Shown here: positions 60,914 to 64,000 of the stretch, piece by piece | How positions within the stretch are numbered: position 1 is the first letter of the stretch | Layout of the letters: each line of letters begins with the position of its first letter | Assembly: GCF_003312875.1 (NCBI RefSeq) | Contig: NZ_CP015163.1 | Coordinates: 8,680,001 to 8,744,000 of the forward strand | From: Amycolatopsis albispora | GTDB lineage: Bacteria > Actinomycetota > Actinomycetes > Mycobacteriales > Pseudonocardiaceae | Direction: 5' to 3' | Length of the DNA: 64,000 bases | The notes under the pieces: model-generated | Seen by the model: the letters and a program-made list of their open reading frames with translations, nothing else | What the model was told of the DNA's origin: nothing | The model's database searches: none | Made by a program: the position numbers and the translations under genes

Positions 60914-62391
60914 CCGAGCGCAGGATCGGGCTGATCGAGTTCGGCAAGGCGCTCAACGACTCGGTGTCCGTGCCCGGTCTCGGTGAACTGCCCGGTGGGC
61001 AGGTGAGCGCGGGCCGTGCCACCCGCGGGGCGAGGGCGCGGCTGATCCGGAACGACCGGGTGCTGGCGGACAACCTGCGCCTCGGGATCATGGTGCGCAA
61101 GAAGTTCTTTTCGAGTGAGGTCGAGCCGGTGTCGGAGGTCGGCTTCCTCAAGGACATCTTTGTGGTCGTCGGGCGGCGGGACCTCGGCAACGGTGACGCG
61201 CTGGAGCTGTACAGCGACGAGGAAGCGCCGCCGGACACGAGCAGGCAGGTGGGGCAGGCGCAGGTGCACGCGCCGTACTTCGACGAGATCACCGGGGTGC
61301 GGCTGCAGGTGCAGCAGCGCGGCGGGGTGCTGCGGGACGGGGCGCTCGTCGGACTGGTCCGCGGTGGCCGGGGCGGTGGTCAGCCGATGCGGGTGCTCAA
61401 GCTGTTCGGGCCTGCCGGGCCGGTGCCGGAACTGCCCGCGGGGCAGCACGGCACGGTGCTGCTCGGGTTCCAGTGCGAGGTGCAGCCGATGGCCGGGGAC
61501 GCGCTGGTCGCGTTCGACGAGCCGGAGTTGGAGTACCTGGAGCACCGGGAGGGTGTGGCCGTGACGCACGGGGTGAACCACCTGCCGGACGGCACGGTGG
61601 TGGCCGCGGTCGAGGTGCCGGACGTGCTGAAGGGCAACCGGCTCAGCGTCGGCTCGCTGGTGCGGGTGCTGCGCCCGGCGGGGACCACGTTCAACGAACG
61701 GTCCACAGTGGTCGCGACAGGGGTGCGGATCACGTCGCTGGCGCAGCACAACATGGCCGTGCCGGTGGCGAGCGGGACCGGGGTGTTCACCGTCGGCCTG
61801 TCGAGAACGGACCTGCGCGAGGGCGACACGATCGAGGCCCACATCCCGGCGCCGGGAACGCCGGGCGCGCCACCGGTACTCGCTCCGCCCCCGACGCTCG
61901 GCGGGGGCCCGATGACCGGCCCCACGCCGATGGGCGCCGCGCCAATGGGCGCGATGCCACCCGGCTTCCCACCCCCGACGGGTCCGCAGCCGACTGGCCC
62001 CGCGCTGACCGGGCCACAGCCGATCGGTCCCGCGGTGACTGGGCCGCAGGCTGCCGGGCCCGGCGTGACCGGGCCGCAGCCGACCGGCGCCGCGGTGAGC
62101 GGGCCGCAGGCTACCGGGGCCGCTCTCACCGGTGGCGCGCCGGGCTCGTCCGGGCAGCTCACCGACCTCAACACGGCACCGCCGCCGGATTTGGCGCGGC
62201 TGCCCGGCATGACCCCGCAGCGCGTCGCCGCCGCCGTGGAACTGCGCCGGCGGCAGGGCGGCTTCGCCGATGTCGAGGCGTTCGGCGTCGCCGTCGGGTT
62301 GCAGCCGCATGAGATCGTCCGCCTTCGCGCCCGCGCGACCACGAGCCGTATCCAGCACCACAACACCGGCGTCCGCCAGCTCGACATCTAA
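60910..62391 (+). CDS. Barrel protein with Pro-rich repeats and ComEA-like HhH tail
   Basis: The 493-residue protein has three parts. Residues 1-330 form beta-rich segments with two barrel-like repeats (FLKDIFVVVGRRDLGNGDAL, GVAVTHGVNHLPDGTVVAAV). A low-complexity linker (about 335-425) contains five 10-residue GPQ-type repeats. The C-terminus has a ComEA-like helix-hairpin-helix domain (TDLNTAPPPDLARLPGMTPQ, then VAAAVELRRRQGGFADVEAF). The latter binds DNA in its relatives. I do not recognise the first domain. Overlapping GTG links it to DUF1257. Confidence 0.88.
   Translation: MTERRIGLIEFGKALNDSVSVPGLGELPGGQVSAGRATRGARARLIRNDRVLADNLRLGIMVRKKFFSSEVEPVSEVGFLKDIFVVVGRRDLGNGDALELYSDEEAPPDTSRQVGQAQVHAPYFDEITGVRLQVQQRGGVLRDGALVGLVRGGRGGGQPMRVLKLFGPAGPVPELPAGQHGTVLLGFQCEVQPMAGDALVAFDEPELEYLEHREGVAVTHGVNHLPDGTVVAAVEVPDVLKGNRLSVGSLVRVLRPAGTTFNERSTVVATGVRITSLAQHNMAVPVASGTGVFTVGLSRTDLREGDTIEAHIPAPGTPGAPPVLAPPPTLGGGPMTGPTPMGAAPMGAMPPGFPPPTGPQPTGPALTGPQPIGPAVTGPQAAGPGVTGPQPTGAAVSGPQATGAALTGGAPGSSGQLTDLNTAPPPDLARLPGMTPQRVAAAVELRRRQGGFADVEAFGVAVGLQPHEIVRLRARATTSRIQHHNTGVRQLDI
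61978..62127 (+). repeat. Five 30-bp tandem repeats in the linker of the HhH protein
   Basis: Five units of about 10 codons encode variants of TGPQPTGPAL. Most third positions differ, so the array is old enough to have drifted, but the spacing is kept. It gives the linker between the barrel and HhH parts a regular Pro/Gly structure. Confidence 0.85.
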
Positions 62392-62402
62392 ACAGGCCGG
62401 GC

Positions 62403-63164
62403 TCAGTGGTCCCGGTGGCCCAGCCCCGCCGAGATCTGCTGCGCCGCCCGGCCGACCACCTTCGCCAGGCCCCGCAGCCGGGCGGCGGGCATGTACGGCC
62501 GGGTCGCCGACACGCTGATCGCCCCGGCGATCGTGCCGCTCGCGTCCCGCACGGGCGCCGCCACGCAGCGGATACCGGGCTCGTTGTCCTCCAGGTCGAG
62601 CGCCACCCCGGTCTCCGCGTACTCCCGCATCCGCACCAGGAACGCGTCCAGGTCCCCGGGGTGCACCTGGTCCGGCTCCAGCGGCGCCTCCGCCTGGTAC
62701 AGCCCCCGCCACTCCGGCTCCGAGTCCAGCAGCAGCGCCATGCCCACCCCGGTGCGCGTCAGCGGCATCCGGTGCCCGATCCGCGAGCGCATCTCCGCCC
62801 CGCGCGAACCCGGCAGCTTGTCCAGGTACAGCACCGAATCACCGTCCCGCACGGCCAGGTGCACGGTGTCGCTCAGCTGCGCGGACAACTCCTCCAGCAC
62901 CGGCCGCGCCACTACCGGCAGCGGATTGCCGTGCAGCGCCTGGAACCCCAGCTCGATCAGCGTCGGCCCGAGTGTGTAGCCCTCCCGCCCGCTGCGCAGG
63001 TAACCCTCGCTGACCAGCAGCTGGACCAGCCGGTGCGCGGTGCTGCGGCCCAGCCCGGTGCGCGCGACCAGCGCACGCAGATCGGTCGCGCCGTCGGCGA
63101 CGGCGCGGATCACCGCGAGGCCGCGGGCGAGCGTCTGGGTGCCCGGCGGGGGAGCGTCTGCCAC
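62403..63164 (-). CDS. IclR family regulator
   Basis: The 253-residue protein has an IclR helix-turn-helix (DLRALVARTGLGRSTAHRLVQLLVSEGYL) and the C-terminal effector domain (LGFQALHGNPLPVVARPVLEEL, ETGVALDLEDNEPGIRCVAAPV). It is divergent from a 2-dehydro-3-deoxygalactonokinase gene, so it probably represses galactonate use until the sugar acid or its keto-deoxy product binds. A partial dyad fills the gap. Confidence 0.92.
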   Translation of the reverse strand: MADAPPPGTQTLARGLAVIRAVADGATDLRALVARTGLGRSTAHRLVQLLVSEGYLRSGREGYTLGPTLIELGFQALHGNPLPVVARPVLEELSAQLSDTVHLAVRDGDSVLYLDKLPGSRGAEMRSRIGHRMPLTRTGVGMALLLDSEPEWRGLYQAEAPLEPDQVHPGDLDAFLVRMREYAETGVALDLEDNEPGIRCVAAPVRDASGTIAGAISVSATRPYMPAARLRGLAKVVGRAAQQISAGLGHRDH

Positions 63165-63191
63165 GGCGTCATCCTACATATAGGGACGGCA

Positions 63192-63207
63192 TTCGCATTA
63201 TTGGGAA
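63192..63207. promoter_or_regulatory. Candidate IclR operator
   Basis: TTCGCATT followed directly by ATTGGGAA forms a dyad with 6 of 8 complementary positions. It lies in the 64-bp gap between iclR and the kinase gene. Its TTC...GAA ends fit IclR-type sites. Confidence 0.5.
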
Positions 63208-63228
63208 CCGCGTCGCACAGTGCCCCCT

Positions 63229-64000
63229 GTGACGGACACCGAACCCGCCCTGGTCGCGCTCGACTGGGGGACCTCCGGCCAGCGCGCCTGGCTGCTCGGC
63301 ACCGGTGGCCGCGTCCTGGACGGCCGCCGCTCGAAGCGCGGGCTGCTGGCCGTCACCGAGGGCATCGACCCCGGCGACCCGGCCGCCCGCGCCGCCGCCT
63401 ACGAGACGGCCTTCCGGCAGGCCTGCGGCGACTGGCTCACCGCGCACCCCGGCCTGCCCGCCATCGCCTGCGGCATGGTGGGCAGCGCGCAGGGCTGGAC
63501 CGACACCGGCTACCGCGCCGTTCCCTCCACTTTGGACTTCACCGGCCTGGTCCCGGTGCCGCACCGCGACGGCGTGCTCCACCTGGTGCCCGGCCTGCGG
63601 ATCCCGTCCGGTGACCGGCCCGGCGACGTGCTGCGCGGTGAGGAGACCCAGCTCGCCGGCATGCTCGACGTGCTCACCGGGCCGTGCACCGTGGTGCTCC
63701 CCGGCACGCACACCAAGTGGGTCCGCGTCGAGGGCGACACGGTGACCGGGTTCGCCACCTCGATGTCGGGCGAACTGCACGGCCTGCTGACCAAGCACGG
63801 CATCTTCGCGCGCACGGCCGCCGAACCGGTCCGGGACGACGCGGCGTTCGAACGCGGGCTCGCGGCCGGGCGGCGGTCGCGCGGGCTGGCCGCGGAGCTG
63901 TTCGGCGCCCGCCCGCTGGTGCTCGACGGCGCGCTCGCCCCGGCGTCCCTGCCCGACTACCTCTCCGGCGTGCTGCTCGCCGACGAGGTCGCGCACCAGC
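63229..64000 (+). CDS. dgoK: 2-dehydro-3-deoxygalactonokinase, 3' end beyond the window
   Basis: The visible 257 residues begin VALDWGTSGQRAWLL, the phosphate-binding motif of DgoK-type sugar-acid kinases, and include CGMVGSAQGW, GEETQLAGML and VLPGTHTKWVRVEG. DgoK phosphorylates 2-keto-3-deoxygalactonate in the De Ley-Doudoroff route. The GTG at 63229 has no ribosome site, so the transcript may be leaderless. The gene runs past the window edge, and the pathway's aldolase may follow. Confidence 0.9.
   Translation, partial: MTDTEPALVALDWGTSGQRAWLLGTGGRVLDGRRSKRGLLAVTEGIDPGDPAARAAAYETAFRQACGDWLTAHPGLPAIACGMVGSAQGWTDTGYRAVPSTLDFTGLVPVPHRDGVLHLVPGLRIPSGDRPGDVLRGEETQLAGMLDVLTGPCTVVLPGTHTKWVRVEGDTVTGFATSMSGELHGLLTKHGIFARTAAEPVRDDAAFERGLAAGRRSRGLAAELFGARPLVLDGALAPASLPDYLSGVLLADEVAHQ

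Overview
This window is chromosomal DNA from a high-GC actinomycete. Codons end almost always in G or C, GTG starts are frequent, and many genes overlap by 4 nt. The best guess is the Pseudonocardiaceae, near Amycolatopsis. The housekeeping backbone keeps one order: recO, uppS, a YbjN-like gene, zur, smtB, glyS, dgt, dnaG. From memory this is the order seen, in opposite orientation, in mycobacteria (Rv2362c down to Rv2343c). A rifampin phosphotransferase and three copies of a 55-bp perfect palindrome fit the same guess. The species is inference.

Layout. 1-2.1 kb: three CD225/dispanin-type membrane proteins and a DUF2752 protein. 2.1-8.3 kb: recO, uppS, ybjN-like, a permease pair (DUF318/TIGR03943 type), a TetR pair, and the zinc regulators zur and smtB. 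8.5-11.8 kb: a surface protein with its sortase, then glyS. 11.8-15.4 kb: an ABC exporter with a two-component system. 15.6-19.2 kb: a YdcF/SanA-like protein, dgt and a serpin. 19.2-24.9 kb: a MarR/MFS pair, an AhpD-like protein, two orphan solute-binding lipoproteins and an ECF41-type (SigJ-like) sigma factor. 25-28.4 kb: dnaG and neighbours. 28.5-33.7 kb: tRNA-Asn with an integrase remnant, then accessory genes (HD phosphohydrolase, lipoprotein, a frameshifted FHA protein, a Ser/Thr kinase). 33.8-35.8 kb: two divergent PL7 alginate lyases. 36.9-41.8 kb: a 1489-residue RHS polymorphic toxin with its immunity gene. 42.4-43.9 kb: a secreted peptidase. 43.9-50.8 kb: a LysR-controlled aromatic-catabolism operon. 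50.8-55.1 kb: small enzymes, an NB-ARC/TPR regulator, and a stretch of decayed genes. 55.2-57.8 kb: rifampin phosphotransferase. 58.0-62.4 kb: a five-gene, fully overlapping operon. 62.4-64 kb: IclR and a truncated DgoK-type kinase gene.

The strongest candidate for an undescribed system is the operon at 58.0-62.4 kb. It encodes a Ycf46-like AAA+ ATPase, a DUF2997 protein, a short radical-SAM protein, a DUF1257 (Ycf35-like) protein, and a barrel protein with a ComEA-like helix-hairpin-helix tail. The second candidate is the RHS toxin with its immunity protein, which by eye resembles EF-G domain IV.

Regulatory logic can be read in several places. Paired operators lie beside TetR, MarR, LysR and IclR genes. 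A textbook ECF41 promoter (TGTCACA-N16-CGTC) sits before the AhpD-like gene, and an ECF41-type sigma gene lies 2.2 kb away. A Zur-box-like sequence covers the start of the permease gene next to zur/smtB. All family calls were made by reading the translations; no database search was run.
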